A model generated the notes under the pieces. It saw only the letters and a list, made by a program, of their open reading frames with translations, had not been told where the DNA came from and did no database searches. DNA of 64,000 bases, from assembly GCF_011759365.1 (NCBI RefSeq), contig NZ_JAARLZ010000003.1, positions 434,001-498,000 on the forward strand, in the 5' to 3' direction. Source of the stretch: Luteibacter anthropi (GTDB lineage: Bacteria; Pseudomonadota; Gammaproteobacteria; Xanthomonadales; Rhodanobacteraceae). Position 1 is the stretch's first letter. The number at the start of each line of letters is the position of its first letter. Positions 18,144 to 27,924 of the stretch are shown here, one piece after another. Position numbers and translations under genes: made by a program.

Positions 18144-19841
18144 ATGAGCACCGAGCGTCCGTGGCTTGATCATTACCCCGAAGGCGTGCCGGCAGATGTT
18201 CCCGTCGACACCTATCGCTCCGTCGCTGCCCTGTGCGAAGAGTCCTTCGCCAAATTCAGCGATCGCCCTGCCTTCCGCAACTTCGGCCACACGCTGACCT
18301 ATCGCGAGGTCGACGAGCAGTCCAAGGCCTTCGCCGGCTTCCTGCACGGCGAGCTGGGCCTGCGCAAGGGCGACCGCATCGCGATCATGCTGCCCAACCT
18401 GCTGCAGTATCCCGTAGCCCTGTTCGGCGCCTTGCGCCTCGGTCTCACGGTGGTCAACACCAATCCGCTGTACACCGCACGCGAACTGCACCACCAGCTG
18501 GAAGACTCCGGCGCCAAGGTGCTCATCGTGCTGGACAACTTCGCCCACACCGCCGCACAGGCGCTGGACGGTACGAAGGTGCAGCACGTCATCACCACCG
18601 GCGTGGGCGATCTCATCGGCTTCCCGAAGGGCGCGATCATCAACTTCGTGGTGAAGCACATCCGCAAGGAAGTACCCGCCTTCCGCCTGCCGAAGGCCGT
18701 GCGCTTCAAGGACGCCCTCGAACGCGGCCGCAAGCATCCGATGCCCAAGGTCGAGGTGAATCCCGAAGACCTGGCCTTCCTCCAGTACACCGGGGGCACC
18801 ACTGGCGTGGCCAAGGGCGCGATGCTCACGCACGCGAACATGGTCGCCAACATGCTGCAGACCCGTCCGTGGGTGGCGCATCACGCCACGCCGGGCGAAG
18901 AGACCATCATCACGGCGCTGCCGCTGTATCACATCTTCTCGCTCACGGTGAACGGCCTCATCTTCACCAGCCTGGGTGGCCTCAACGTGCTCATCACCAA
19001 CCCGCGCGACATGGCGGGTTTCGTGAAGGAGCTGCGCAAGACCAGCTTCACCGCCATCACCGGCGTCAACACGCTGTTCAACGGCCTGCTCAACACACCG
19101 GGCTTCGACCAGGTGGATTTCTCTCGCCTGCATCTGGCCATGGCCGGTGGCATGGCCTTGCAGCGGGCGGTCGCCGAGCGCTGGAAGAAGGTCACCGGCC
19201 GCGCCATCATCGAAGGCTACGGTCTTACCGAGACCTCGCCCGTGGCGCTCGCCAACAAGGTGGACGTCAACGAGTACACCGGTTCCATCGGCTACCCCAT
19301 CCCCAACACCTATGCGGAAATCCGCGACGACGAAGGCCACCCCCTGCCCTTGGGCCAGGAAGGCGAGCTCTGCATCCGTGGTCCGCAGGTGATGAAGGGC
19401 TACTGGGCGCAGCCGGAGGAAACCGCGAAGGTGCTCTCCGACGATGGCTGGCTGCGCACGGGCGACATCGCGAAGATGGACGAAACGGGCCAGGCCTTCA
19501 TCGTCGATCGCAAGAAGGACATGATCCTCGTCTCGGGCTTCAACGTGTATCCGAACGAGATCGAGGCCACGATCATGCATCACCCCGGCGTAGCCGAAGT
19601 GGCCGCCGTTGGCGTGGACGACGAGCACTCCGGTGAAATCGTGAAGATCTACGTGGTGCGCAAGGATCCTTCCCTCACCGAGGAAGCCCTGCGCGAGTAC
19701 TGCCGCGAAAACCTCACCGGCTACAAGCGTCCGAAGCAGATCGAGTTCCGCGATTCGCTGCCCAAGAGCAACGTGGGCAAGATCCTCCGCCGCGAGCTGC
19801 GCGACGAGGAACGGAAGAAGAAAAAGGCCGCGCAGGCCTGA
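18144..19841 (+). CDS. fadD: long-chain-fatty-acid-CoA ligase (FadD/RpfB type)
   Basis: Activates fatty acids to acyl-CoA with ATP, at the inner membrane. The 565 residues contain the AMP-binding P-loop [32 protein letters not shown] and the C-terminal lysine motif [18 protein letters not shown]. In Xanthomonas the homologous RpfB also turns over DSF-type fatty acids; no rpf genes are adjacent here. The ATG at 18144 gives the [16 protein letters not shown] start typical of the family; an ATG at 18126 is possible. Confidence 0.94.
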   Translation: MSTERPWLDHYPEGVPADVPVDTYRSVAALCEESFAKFSDRPAFRNFGHTLTYREVDEQSKAFAGFLHGELGLRKGDRIAIMLPNLLQYPVALFGALRLGLTVVNTNPLYTARELHHQLEDSGAKVLIVLDNFAHTAAQALDGTKVQHVITTGVGDLIGFPKGAIINFVVKHIRKEVPAFRLPKAVRFKDALERGRKHPMPKVEVNPEDLAFLQYTGGTTGVAKGAMLTHANMVANMLQTRPWVAHHATPGEETIITALPLYHIFSLTVNGLIFTSLGGLNVLITNPRDMAGFVKELRKTSFTAITGVNTLFNGLLNTPGFDQVDFSRLHLAMAGGMALQRAVAERWKKVTGRAIIEGYGLTETSPVALANKVDVNEYTGSIGYPIPNTYAEIRDDEGHPLPLGQEGELCIRGPQVMKGYWAQPEETAKVLSDDGWLRTGDIAKMDETGQAFIVDRKKDMILVSGFNVYPNEIEATIMHHPGVAEVAAVGVDDEHSGEIVKIYVVRKDPSLTEEALREYCRENLTGYKRPKQIEFRDSLPKSNVGKILRRELRDEERKKKKAAQA

Positions 19842-19842
19842 C

Positions 19843-19871
19843 AAAAAGGGCCGCGAAAGCGGCCCTTTTTT
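19843..19871 (+). terminator. rho-independent terminator after fadD
   Basis: A5, stem GGGCCGC GAAA GCGGCCC, T6, immediately after the fadD stop. Confidence 0.93.
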
Positions 19872-19897
19872 CATCTCGTCAACGACACCCCTGCCTG

Positions 19898-19981
19898 GTG
19901 GGAGCCGACCGTGTCGGCGATTCCGCGGCAGCGGGCCAGGTTGCCCGCTGCCGCGGAATCGCCGACACGGTCGGCTCCCAC
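19898..19981. repeat. perfect 39-bp inverted repeat with 6-nt loop
   Basis: Both 39-nt arms (19898-19936, 19943-19981) are exact reverse complements around CAGGTT. The outer part GTGGGAGCCGACCGTGTCGG is a different repeat family from GTAGGAGC. It follows the fadD terminator, in the gap between the convergent fadD and PilZ genes. As RNA it would form a very long perfect stem. Confidence 0.92.
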
Positions 19982-20027
19982 AGAAGCTCTCGTCTTTGTT
20001 CTTGCAACGTCTGCAAGGGTGAGGGAG

Positions 20028-20435
20028 TTACTCCTGGTGCCAGGCTTCGAGGGTGTCAGCGTAGCCGCCCAGCAGCTCCCACAGGGGGGCCTGCTTGTCT
20101 TCGGGGATGAGGGAATAGCGCAGGCCGATCTGGCGCGCCGAGGCGCGGGCCACTTCGGCTTCCATGTTGATGTGCAGGTCGTGGGCGAACACGATATCCA
20201 GCACCCATACCTGCCCCACTACGCCGCTCCAGCGCTGCGGACGCTTCAGCAGCACGCCCGTGGCCGAGATATCGATCAGATCGGTGGAAAAGGCTTCGTG
20301 CCCACGGCTCATCAATACGGCCGCAGGTACCTTCATGCGTGCATGGCGCTCGTGCGCCTGTGCGCCGGCCTTATCAAGAGACATCAGTTGTTCCACCCAT
20401 CCCGGTGCCTTGCCTTTGTCTGTCGCGATCGGCAT
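20028..20435 (-). CDS. PilZ-domain protein
   Basis: A 135-residue protein with a PilZ-type c-di-GMP-binding signature: RHARM (RxxxR) near residue 31 and DISATGVLL (DxSxxG) near 55-63, followed by beta-rich sequence ending WELLGGYADTLEAW. Probably a cytoplasmic c-di-GMP receptor. No flagellar or pilus gene is adjacent, so the output is unknown. It is downstream of dinB on the same strand (82 bp). Confidence 0.85.
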   Translation of the reverse strand: MPIATDKGKAPGWVEQLMSLDKAGAQAHERHARMKVPAAVLMSRGHEAFSTDLIDISATGVLLKRPQRWSGVVGQVWVLDIVFAHDLHINMEAEVARASARQIGLRYSLIPEDKQAPLWELLGGYADTLEAWHQE

Positions 20436-20517
20436 GACCGCACCTCACAAACTTACGTTCCGTGTCACTTATCGACACATTAGCGCAGTCCGGGGCTCCG
20501 TTCACCGTCTTTTCGCG

Positions 20518-21705
20518 TCACTCCTTACCGCGCGTCTTCAGTACGCCAGCCCGGACCAGCGCCCCGGCGCCGAAGCGCTGGTTGATCCGGTCCTGGACGC
20601 CATCGGAGCGTTTTTCCGCTACCGGCGCGGCGAACATATCCTGCTGCTCGTCGCCATGCCGGGCATCGAACCCCGACAGCCCCACCCCGAGCAGGCGAAG
20701 CCTCGGTCGCGGATGCTGGTTCCACCAGACCTGAAGCAAGCGACGTGCCACGGCGTAGATCTCGGGCGTGGCATTGCCGGGGACCGGCAGCTGGGCCTGG
20801 CGGCTATGGGTGACGAAGGGCGGCTCGCGCAGCTTCACCGACACTGTGCGCCCCTCCAGCTCCCTGGCACGGGCCCTGGCGCCCACCCGCTCGCACTGGC
20901 GCAGCAGCCAGGCCTCGGCGATGGGCAGGGTGTCCAGGTCGGTCTCGAAGGTCCATTCGGCACTGATCGACACCTCGGCAGCATCGGCCACGACGGGCCG
21001 CTGATCCTCTCCGCGACACAGCGCCCGCAGCTGGGCGCCGTGACGGGGACCCACCGCCTTGTGCAGGCGCCAGTCGTCGGCCCGCAGCAGGTCGCCGATG
21101 GTGCGGATGCCGACGTTCTGCAAGGCCTCTTCGGCGACCTTGCCCACCGTCCACATGCGCCCGACCGGCAGGGGGTCGAGATACCCACGCACCTCGTCGG
21201 GCCGGATCACCAGGAACCCGTCGGGCTTGGACAGCTCACTGGCCAGCTTGGCCAGCAGCTTGTTGTGCGCCATGCCCACGGAAGCGTTCAGGCCCGTCCG
21301 CGCCTTGATGTCGTCCTTGATCTGGCGCCCGATCGCTTCGATGGATGAGAACAGCCGCAGGCTGGCGCTCACGTCGAGAAAGGCCTCATCCAGCGACAGG
21401 CCCTCGATCATCGGCGTGAACTGGCCGAACACCTCGAACACCACGTCGGAAATGGCCTTGTAGCGGTCATGGCGGGGAAAGATGTACTGGCCGTGGGGGC
21501 AGCGGCGACGGGCCTCTGCCGTAGGCATCGCCGAGCGGACGCCGTACTTGCGGGCCTCGTAATTGGCCGTGGAAACCACGCCCCGGCGCCCCAGTCCGGC
21601 CACAATCACCGGCTTGCCCACCAGCGAGGGGTCGTCCAGCTCCTCCACCGACGCGTAGAAGGCGTCCATGTCTACATGGATAATTGCGCGCTGGGCCGGC
21701 TGCAT
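20518..21705 (-). CDS. dinB: DNA polymerase IV
   Basis: Y-family translesion polymerase of 395 residues. Catalytic acidic motifs are DMDAFYASVE (12-21) and SLDEAFLD (about 102-109). A helix-hairpin-helix thumb follows, then the little-finger domain with TVSVKLR. The C-terminus has no clear beta-clamp pentapeptide that I can place. The ATG at 21705 is the family start; the longer frame is unlikely. No LexA-type box was recognised upstream. Confidence 0.95.
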   Translation of the reverse strand: MQPAQRAIIHVDMDAFYASVEELDDPSLVGKPVIVAGLGRRGVVSTANYEARKYGVRSAMPTAEARRRCPHGQYIFPRHDRYKAISDVVFEVFGQFTPMIEGLSLDEAFLDVSASLRLFSSIEAIGRQIKDDIKARTGLNASVGMAHNKLLAKLASELSKPDGFLVIRPDEVRGYLDPLPVGRMWTVGKVAEEALQNVGIRTIGDLLRADDWRLHKAVGPRHGAQLRALCRGEDQRPVVADAAEVSISAEWTFETDLDTLPIAEAWLLRQCERVGARARARELEGRTVSVKLREPPFVTHSRQAQLPVPGNATPEIYAVARRLLQVWWNQHPRPRLRLLGVGLSGFDARHGDEQQDMFAAPVAEKRSDGVQDRINQRFGAGALVRAGVLKTRGKE

Positions 21706-22026
21706 GGCCCGTATTGTGCCGGATCGACAGGCGGCCCGCCGCTGGGTCCGCTGGACTTGGGCCGCCACAGGCGATACCCTGTATCCTCATCGGGTGTACT
21801 TATTGCGGGCGTCTCGCCCTAGCCGGCGTTATGGATGTTGCCGGCCAAGGTCCACCCTCCGACGTTCCTCAGAGGTAGTGACCCTTTCCGGGGTATCCAA
21901 CGGTGATGTCTTTCGCTCGTCGGCGACGATGCGGGGCATGCCGGACGACCGGCGGTGTGGCCGCCGGACGGCATCGATGGTTGATTGCGTACCCGGTCGC
22001 CCTGGCGGCCCTTCTGACGTGTGCCG
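21706..22026. other. intergenic region dinB-scpA
   Basis: 321 bp between divergent dinB and scpA. It must hold both promoters. I found no strong -35/-10 pair, RNA gene or repeat; short ORFs here lack family features. Confidence 0.5.
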
Positions 22027-22908
22027 ATGACTAACGAGACAACCGAAGTCCAGGTGGTCGAAACAACCCGTGACGCTTTTGCAGGCGTTCCGCAGCAACA
22101 GGAAATGCCCCTGGCTCTGGTGCGCGGGCAGCCGGTGCTGCAGATGCCGCAGGACCTGTACATTCCGCCGGACGCGCTCGAAGTCATCCTGGAATCGTTC
22201 GAAGGTCCGCTCGACCTGTTGCTTTACCTGATCCGGAGGCAAAACCTCGACATCCTCGACATCCCTGTCGCCGAAATCACCCGGCAGTACATGGACTACA
22301 TCGGGATGATGCGCGAAGTGATGCGCCTGGAGCTGGCCGCGGAATACCTGCTGATGGCCGCGATCCTCGCGGAGATCAAATCCAGGCTCCTGCTGCCCAG
22401 GCCACCTGCGGAAGAAGGCCTCGAGGATGATCCGCGTGCCGAACTGGTACGCCGACTGCAAGAGTACGAACGCTTCAAGAGGGCCGCGCAGGACATAGAA
22501 GAACTGCCGCGCCTGGAACGCGACACCACCGTGGTGCATGCCTTTGTCGGCGAACAGACTGTGGTACGCGTCCCGCCCCCGCTCGACCTGAAGGAACTGC
22601 TGCTCGCGCTCAAGGACGTGCTCAACCGCGCCGAACTGTTCACGCACCATGCGATCCAGCGCGAACCACTCAGTGTCCGCCAGCGCATGGGTGAAGTGCT
22701 CGGCTCGCTCACCGGCGGCTCGTTCCACCGATTCGAGACGCTGTTCGACATCAGCGAAGGCCGGCTCGGCGTGGTGGTCACCTTCCTTGCGATGCTGGAG
22801 CTCGCAAAGGAAATGCTGGTCGAGATCGTGCAGGAGCAAGCCCTGGGGCCCATCTACCTGCGCACGAAGGTCCAGACGGAGGCCGAGCACGAGGAAGCGC
22901 TCGCCTGA
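22027..22908 (+). CDS. scpA: segregation and condensation protein A
   Basis: Kleisin subunit of the SMC-ScpAB complex, which organises the nucleoid. A protein of about 293 residues with the N-terminal SMC-binding motif FEGPLDLLLYLIRRQNLDILDIPVAEIT, AAEYLLMAAILAEIKSRLLL and a C-terminal winged helix. The ATG at 22027 is preferred over the GTG at 22021. It begins the scpA-scpB-rluB-arsC run. Confidence 0.95.
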   Translation: MTNETTEVQVVETTRDAFAGVPQQQEMPLALVRGQPVLQMPQDLYIPPDALEVILESFEGPLDLLLYLIRRQNLDILDIPVAEITRQYMDYIGMMREVMRLELAAEYLLMAAILAEIKSRLLLPRPPAEEGLEDDPRAELVRRLQEYERFKRAAQDIEELPRLERDTTVVHAFVGEQTVVRVPPPLDLKELLLALKDVLNRAELFTHHAIQREPLSVRQRMGEVLGSLTGGSFHRFETLFDISEGRLGVVVTFLAMLELAKEMLVEIVQEQALGPIYLRTKVQTEAEHEEALA

Positions 22909-22998
22909 CGGCCCCCGAGGGCCAGACATGGAATCTGCCGCCGCGCGCGGCGCGTTCGCGAAACCCATCCGCGCCCCGGCGCGGCACACCGAAGGCCT

Positions 22999-23832
22999 AT
23001 GCAACCCGAACAACTCAAACCCATCGTGGAAGCGGCGCTGCTGGCGTCGACCCAGCCGATGACGATTCTTCAGCTGAAGGCGATCTTCGGCGAGGAAGAG
23101 GAGATCGGCAGCGACGAGCTGGCGGCAGCCCTTGCGGCGCTGACAGCGGATTGCGAAGGGCGTGGCGTCGAGCTGGTGGAAGTCGCTTCCGGCTGGCGCT
23201 ACCAGGTTCGCCGCGAAGTCCACGGCTGGGTCTCCCGGATGTGGGCCGAACGCCCCAGCCGCTACTCGCGGGCCCTGCTGGAAACCCTGGCGCTCATTGC
23301 CTACCGCCAGCCGATCACCCGCCCCGAGATCGAACAGATCCGCGGCGTGGTCGTCTCCTCCAACATCATCAAGACGATGGAAGAGCGCGAATGGATCCGC
23401 GTGGTGGGCTACCGGGATGTCCCGGGCCGCCCTGCCCTGTTCGGCACCACCCGCACCTTCCTCGACTACTTCAACCTGAAGTCGCTGGACGCGCTGCCCC
23501 CGCTGTCCGAGATCCGCGACCTCGACGAGATCAATCCGCAGCTGCGCCTCGATGGCGACACGGAACCCGCCCCGGCCCGGGTGGCGCTGCCCGACGACGT
23601 CGAGGGCGACGACACCGATATCGATCTTCCCGCCGAGGCTTTCGCCACGGCCCCCCTCCCTGGTGACGCCGAGGTCGTTTCGCACGACGACGACGAAACC
23701 ACGAACGAACGGCCTGCCGGCGACGACGTCGCCGCGGCATCCCCCACTGCCGACGAGGCAGAGAACACCGCAAGCACCGCCGACGAAGACGACGACGGTG
23801 CCGAGAAGAACCCCGAGGAGTCACGCGCATGA
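22999..23832 (+). CDS. scpB: segregation and condensation protein B
   Basis: ScpB dimer partner of ScpA. The first 185 residues are the two winged-helix domains (LLETLALIAYRQPITRPEI, IRGVVVSSNIIKTMEEREWI, LFGTTRTFLDYF). The last 90 residues are an acidic low-complexity tail rich in Asp, Glu, Ala and Thr, common in proteobacterial ScpB. Its stop overlaps the rluB start (ATGA). Confidence 0.95.
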   Translation: MQPEQLKPIVEAALLASTQPMTILQLKAIFGEEEEIGSDELAAALAALTADCEGRGVELVEVASGWRYQVRREVHGWVSRMWAERPSRYSRALLETLALIAYRQPITRPEIEQIRGVVVSSNIIKTMEEREWIRVVGYRDVPGRPALFGTTRTFLDYFNLKSLDALPPLSEIRDLDEINPQLRLDGDTEPAPARVALPDDVEGDDTDIDLPAEAFATAPLPGDAEVVSHDDDETTNERPAGDDVAAASPTADEAENTASTADEDDDGAEKNPEESRA

Positions 23833-25325
23833 ATGCGCCCCAGCGATCCCTGCTTACCCTGAAACGCGGCGGTAGCGCCGAAGAAGCCGCCCAGCTCGAA
23901 GAGCGCCTGCACAAGGTGCTTGCCAACGCCGGGCTCGGCTCGCGCCGGATGCTCGAACAGCGCATCCAGGCTGGCGAGGTCGAAGTCAACGGTACGGTCG
24001 CCAGCATTGGCGAGAGCGTGCACGCCGGTGACCGCGTGGTGCTCGACGGCAAGCAGTTCGTCGTCGCCACCGATACCCGCAGCGATGCCGAAGTGCTGGT
24101 CTACCACAAGCCGGAAGGCGTGGTGACCACCCGCGACGACACCGAAGGCCGCCCCACCGTGTTCGAACAGCTGCCGCGCCTGAAGGGCGCGCGCTGGGTC
24201 GCCGTGGGTCGCCTCGACATCAACACCACCGGCCTGCTGCTGCTCACCACCGACGGCGAACTCGCCAACGCGCTGATGCATCCGAAGAGCGGCCTCGAGC
24301 GCGAATACCTCTGCCGCGTCCACGGCGAAGTGCCCGACGAGATCATCGAGCGCCTCAAGGCCGGTGTGGAACTGGAAGACGGCCCGGCCCGCTTCGACGA
24401 GATCGGCGTCATCAGCCGCGGCGGCAGCCACAGCTGGTTCCGCGTGACGATCCGCGAAGGTCGCAACCGCGAGGTCCGCCGCCTGTGGGATTCGCAGGGC
24501 TTTCTGGTCAGCCGCCTGAAGCGCATCCGCTACGGCAGCGTCGAGCTGCCCCGCGCCCTGCGTCGTGGCGACTGCGAGTCGCTGGACGAAACCGCCATCA
24601 AGGAACTGCGCGAGCGCGCCGGGCTCGGTGCTCCCGATCCGGTGCTCACGCTCAACGCCGTGGTGCACCAGCGCCGCGCACCGCGCCACGTCACCGAATA
24701 CCGCCCGGACAAGGCGACCTCCGGTGGCTGGAGCTCGGCCCGTCATGACGAGGCCCGTGAACTTACCGCCTTCGACCGTATCCGCGACGACAATCCGCGC
24801 GGTGGCAAGGGTGGCGGCCGTGGCGGAAACGCCGGGGGCCGCCGTCGCGAGGTGAATGGCAACGTCGATCGTCCGGACCGTCCGGCCGGTGGCCAGCGCA
24901 AGTCGTCGCGTCGCGTGGCACCCGGCCAGGAACTGCCGGCCCTGCGCACCTGGTTTGCCGGCGACAGCCGCACCGGTGGCGGCAACGCCAACGGTAACGT
25001 GGCGGGTAATCCGGGTGGCGGCAATCGCGGCCCCCGTGGCCCGCGCAGCGGCCAGGGCGGCGGTGGCAACCGCGCCCAGGGCGGTGGCGGCATGGGCCAG
25101 GGCGGCCCGGGACGTGCCGGTGGCAACCGTGCTTCGGGCGGTAACGCTCGTGGTCCGGGCGGCGGCAACAGCCGTGGCCCCGGTGGCGGTAACGCCCGCG
25201 GTCCGGGCGGCGGCAACAGCCGTGGCCCGTCCGGTGGTGGCAACCGCGGTGGTCGCCCGGGTGGCGGCGGTAACCGTGGCGGTCGTCCCGGTGGCGGTGG
25301 CGGCAATCGCGGCGGCAACTTTTGA
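23829..25325 (+). CDS. rluB: 23S rRNA pseudouridine synthase RluB with long Gly/Asn/Arg tail
   Basis: Makes pseudouridine 2605 of 23S rRNA. An S4 RNA-binding domain spans about 24-70. The catalytic domain has Asp130 in GRLDINTTGLLLLTTDGEL and REGRNREVRRLWDSQG. Residues after about 310 form a basic, Gly/Asn/Arg-rich disordered tail that ends in near-perfect GGGNxRGPGG and GGRPGGGGNRGG repeats (coding bases about 24980-25320). The tail may bind RNA as RGG boxes do. The stop overlaps the next gene's TTG. Confidence 0.94.
   Translation: MNAPQRSLLTLKRGGSAEEAAQLEERLHKVLANAGLGSRRMLEQRIQAGEVEVNGTVASIGESVHAGDRVVLDGKQFVVATDTRSDAEVLVYHKPEGVVTTRDDTEGRPTVFEQLPRLKGARWVAVGRLDINTTGLLLLTTDGELANALMHPKSGLEREYLCRVHGEVPDEIIERLKAGVELEDGPARFDEIGVISRGGSHSWFRVTIREGRNREVRRLWDSQGFLVSRLKRIRYGSVELPRALRRGDCESLDETAIKELRERAGLGAPDPVLTLNAVVHQRRAPRHVTEYRPDKATSGGWSSARHDEARELTAFDRIRDDNPRGGKGGGRGGNAGGRRREVNGNVDRPDRPAGGQRKSSRRVAPGQELPALRTWFAGDSRTGGGNANGNVAGNPGGGNRGPRGPRSGQGGGGNRAQGGGGMGQGGPGRAGGNRASGGNARGPGGGNSRGPGGGNARGPGGGNSRGPSGGGNRGGRPGGGGNRGGRPGGGGGNRGGNF
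24980..25320 (+). repeat. in-gene GGN/RGP-coding repeats of rluB
   Basis: Tandem short units encoding GGGN(S/A)RGPGG and GNRGGRPGGGG. The DNA is repetitive and likely to vary in length between strains by slippage or recombination. Confidence 0.8.
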
Positions 25326-25663
25326 ACACGCTCACGATCTGGCATAACCCGCGCTGTTCGAAGTCGCGGGACACCCTGGCCCTGCTGCAACAGCAGGGCC
25401 TTGAGCCGACGATCGTGGAATACCTGAAGACCCCGCCCTCGGCGGCGCAGATCGATGCCGTGCTGAAAGCGCTCGGCATCGAGCCGCGTGAGCTGATGCG
25501 CAAGGGCGAGGCGGAATACGCCGATGTATCGGCGAATGCGACGCGCCAGCAGCTGATCGATGCGATGGCGACCACCCCGAAGCTCATCGAGCGTCCGGTG
25601 GTCATTCATGGGAAGAAGGCGGCCATCGGTCGCCCCCCGGAAGCCGTCCTGGCCATCCTATAA
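25322..25663 (+). CDS. ArsC/YfgD-family reductase
   Basis: A 113-residue thioredoxin-fold protein with Cys12 in HNPRCSKSRDTL, EYLKTPPS and ERPVVIHGKKAAIGRPPE. This matches the glutaredoxin-dependent arsenate reductase family; no other ars gene is adjacent, so YfgD-like housekeeping function is as likely as arsenate reduction. It appears to start at a TTG overlapping the rluB stop (TTGA), since no ATG or GTG precedes the conserved N-terminus. Confidence 0.87.
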   Translation: MNTLTIWHNPRCSKSRDTLALLQQQGLEPTIVEYLKTPPSAAQIDAVLKALGIEPRELMRKGEAEYADVSANATRQQLIDAMATTPKLIERPVVIHGKKAAIGRPPEAVLAIL

Positions 25664-25665
25664 CC

Positions 25666-25800
25666 GTGCAGGAGCGCGCCTCGCGCGCGACCGGTACGCG
25701 ATAGATCCCAAGCGCACCGCAGACCACGGCTTCTCGTGGTCCGCCGAAGAAGTTCGTGCGTTATCGGTTTCCCCGGTCGCGCGCGAGGCGCGCTCCTACA
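25666..25800. repeat. GTAGGAGC-family inverted repeat between arsC-like gene and hisIE
   Basis: Arms at about 25666-25693 (variant GTGCAGGAGCGCGCCTCG) and 25773-25800 flank an 80-nt spacer. It lies between convergent genes and begins 3 bp after the first stop codon. Confidence 0.83.
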
Positions 25801-25808
25801 AGAGGAGG

Positions 25809-26411
25809 TCAGCGGTGGCGTGAGGCTAGTTTTTGCACCACGCGCTCGAAGCCGATTCCGCGTGCGCGCAACACCACCATCAGGTGGAAGACCAGGTCGG
25901 CGGCCTCGCCCAGCAGGGCGTCGTCATCTTCGGCCACGGCTGCCAGCGCCGTTTCAACGCCCTCTTCGCCCACTTTCTGCGCCATGCGACGGATACCGCC
26001 GTCGAACAGCTTCGTGGTGTAGCTGCCTTCGGGACGCTCGGCGTGGCGCGATGCCACCAGCGCATCGAGCTCCGCCAGAAAACCGAGTCGCGGCGCCACG
26101 TCGTCACCGAAACAGCTCGTCGTACCCGTGTGACATGTCGGGCCCGCAGGCAACGCACGCACCAGCAAGGTATCGGCATCGCAATCGATTTTCAGGTCGA
26201 CCAGCGCCAGCACATCGCCGGAGGTCTCGCCCTTGGTCCACAGGCGCTGCTTGCTGCGGCTGTAGAACGTCACCAGACCGCTCTCACGCGTCTTCGCCAG
26301 CGCGGCCTCGTCCATATAGCCAAGCATCAGCACCTCGCCCGTACGCGCGTGCTGCACGATCGCGGGAACCAGGCCATCGCCCTTGGCAAAATCGGGAATT
26401 GTCGCGGTCAT
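25809..26411 (-). CDS. hisI: bifunctional phosphoribosyl-AMP cyclohydrolase/phosphoribosyl-ATP pyrophosphatase
   Basis: Catalyses steps 2 and 3 of histidine synthesis. The HisI domain (about 1-110) has the zinc cysteines in DCDADTLLV and [12 protein letters not shown]; the HisE domain (about 115-200) has [16 protein letters not shown] and EAADLVFHL. Last gene of the operon; its start overlaps the hisF stop by 4 bp. Confidence 0.96.
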   Translation of the reverse strand: MTATIPDFAKGDGLVPAIVQHARTGEVLMLGYMDEAALAKTRESGLVTFYSRSKQRLWTKGETSGDVLALVDLKIDCDADTLLVRALPAGPTCHTGTTSCFGDDVAPRLGFLAELDALVASRHAERPEGSYTTKLFDGGIRRMAQKVGEEGVETALAAVAEDDDALLGEAADLVFHLMVVLRARGIGFERVVQKLASRHR

Positions 26412-27178
26412 ACACGTACCTCGATACCCTGCGCGCGCAGTTCGCGCTTCAGGGCGGGAATGGCGATCTCGCCGGAATGGAACACACTGGCCGCCAGGGC
26501 CGCATCGACGTCGGCATCGCGGAATACCTCCACAAAATGTCCGGGCGTGCCGGCACCGCCGGAGGCCACCAGTGGCACGCGGCAGTGCTGGCGGGCCTCG
26601 CGCAGCTGCTCGATGTCGTAACCGCGGCGGACTCCATCGGTTCCCATGCAGTTGAGCACGATCTCACCGGCGCCCAGCGCCTGCACTTCGTCGATCCAGT
26701 CGAGCGTGCGCTTGCGCAGCGCCTTCGTCTTCGACGGATCGCCGGTGTACTGGCGCACGCGCCACTGGCCGTCGTCATCGCGCAGGCTGTCGATACCCAC
26801 CACCACGCACTGCACACCGAACGCTTCCGCGATCTCCCCGACCAGCGCCGGACGTTCCAGTGCGGGTGAATTGATCGACACCTTGTCGGCGCCCGCATGC
26901 AGCACCTCGCGCGCGTCTTCCACGCTGCGGATACCGCCGGCCACACAGAACGGAATATCGATCTCGCGCGCGACCCGTTCCACCCAGTCGCGATCCACGC
27001 GGCGTCCTTCCGGACTTGCCGTGATGTCGTAGAACACCAGTTCATCGGCGCCCTCGTCGCGATAACGCAGAGCGAGCTCCACGATGCCACCCACGACCAC
27101 GTGGTTACGGAAACGCACCCCCTTCACCACCTGGCCGTCACGCACATCCAGGCACGGCACGATACGTCGGTTCAGCAT
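26408..27178 (-). CDS. hisF: imidazole glycerol phosphate synthase subunit HisF
   Basis: Cyclase half of IGP synthase, a TIM barrel using ammonia from HisH. The 256 residues have catalytic Asp11 ([13 protein letters not shown]) and the second Asp in [10 protein letters not shown]. It overlaps hisA by 7 bp. Confidence 0.97.
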   Translation of the reverse strand: MLNRRIVPCLDVRDGQVVKGVRFRNHVVVGGIVELALRYRDEGADELVFYDITASPEGRRVDRDWVERVAREIDIPFCVAGGIRSVEDAREVLHAGADKVSINSPALERPALVGEIAEAFGVQCVVVGIDSLRDDDGQWRVRQYTGDPSKTKALRKRTLDWIDEVQALGAGEIVLNCMGTDGVRRGYDIEQLREARQHCRVPLVASGGAGTPGHFVEVFRDADVDAALAASVFHSGEIAIPALKRELRAQGIEVRV

Positions 27179-27924
27179 GTGGCACCTGCCCTGGCCGCCA
27201 TGTCGAATGCCTCGCCAAGGGTGAATTCGCCCTGTAACAAGGCTCTGCCGAGGATTACCCCGGAAACGCCCTGCAAGGTGAGCGCAGCAATATCGTCGAG
27301 TGAACGGACCCCGCCGGAGGCCTGCACGTCCATCGACGGCGCCAGCTGCTCCAGATGACGATAGAGCGCCGTGTTGGGACCGGTCATCGTGCCGTCGCGA
27401 TCAATGTCGGTGCATAGCAGGTGCCTTGCACCTGCCGCGACGTAGAAAGGCAGCAAGTCGTCGAGGGTGCGCGCCTCGTCGGCAGTCCAGCCAGCACTGG
27501 GAAGCTTCCATTCGCCATCGCGGAAGCGGGTATCCAGTGCAAGCACGATACGCTCGGCGCCATAGGTCGCCAGCCAGCGCGCTACGGTATCGGGCTCGCG
27601 GATGGCGATGCTGCCAACAACGACACGAGACACCCCGGCATCGAGCAGTCGTTTCACACCGTCTTCGTCGCGCACCCCGCCACCGGCCTGAACATGCAGG
27701 CGCCCGGCATCCACGATGCGCGACAGCGTCGGCAGGTTTTCGAACTGCCCCGACCGCGCGCCGTCGAGATCGACCACATGCAGCCACGCGCTGCCTGCAT
27801 CGGCATAACGGCCGGCCAGGGCCAGGGGCTCCACGTCGAACGTGGTCTGCTGCGCGTAGTCGCCCTTGAACAGGCGCACCACCTTGCCGTCGCGCAGATC
27901 GATGGCGGGAATCGGGAGGGTCAT
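27172..27924 (-). CDS. hisA: phosphoribosylformimino-5-aminoimidazole carboxamide ribotide isomerase
   Basis: TIM-barrel Amadori isomerase, step 4 of histidine synthesis. The 250 residues have Asp9 in [15 protein letters not shown], the second catalytic Asp in [13 protein letters not shown] and a phosphate-binding GGVRSLDDI loop. Overlaps hisH and hisF. Confidence 0.96.
   Translation of the reverse strand: MTLPIPAIDLRDGKVVRLFKGDYAQQTTFDVEPLALAGRYADAGSAWLHVVDLDGARSGQFENLPTLSRIVDAGRLHVQAGGGVRDEDGVKRLLDAGVSRVVVGSIAIREPDTVARWLATYGAERIVLALDTRFRDGEWKLPSAGWTADEARTLDDLLPFYVAAGARHLLCTDIDRDGTMTGPNTALYRHLEQLAPSMDVQASGGVRSLDDIAALTLQGVSGVILGRALLQGEFTLGEAFDMAARAGATC

Noticed and set aside
18120-19874. 584-codon ORF antisense to fadD
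   Set aside because: Shadow of fadD; no domains or ribosome site.
24980-25320. CRISPR-like array
   Set aside because: Repeats are short, in frame, and encode the Gly/Asn/Arg tail of RluB.
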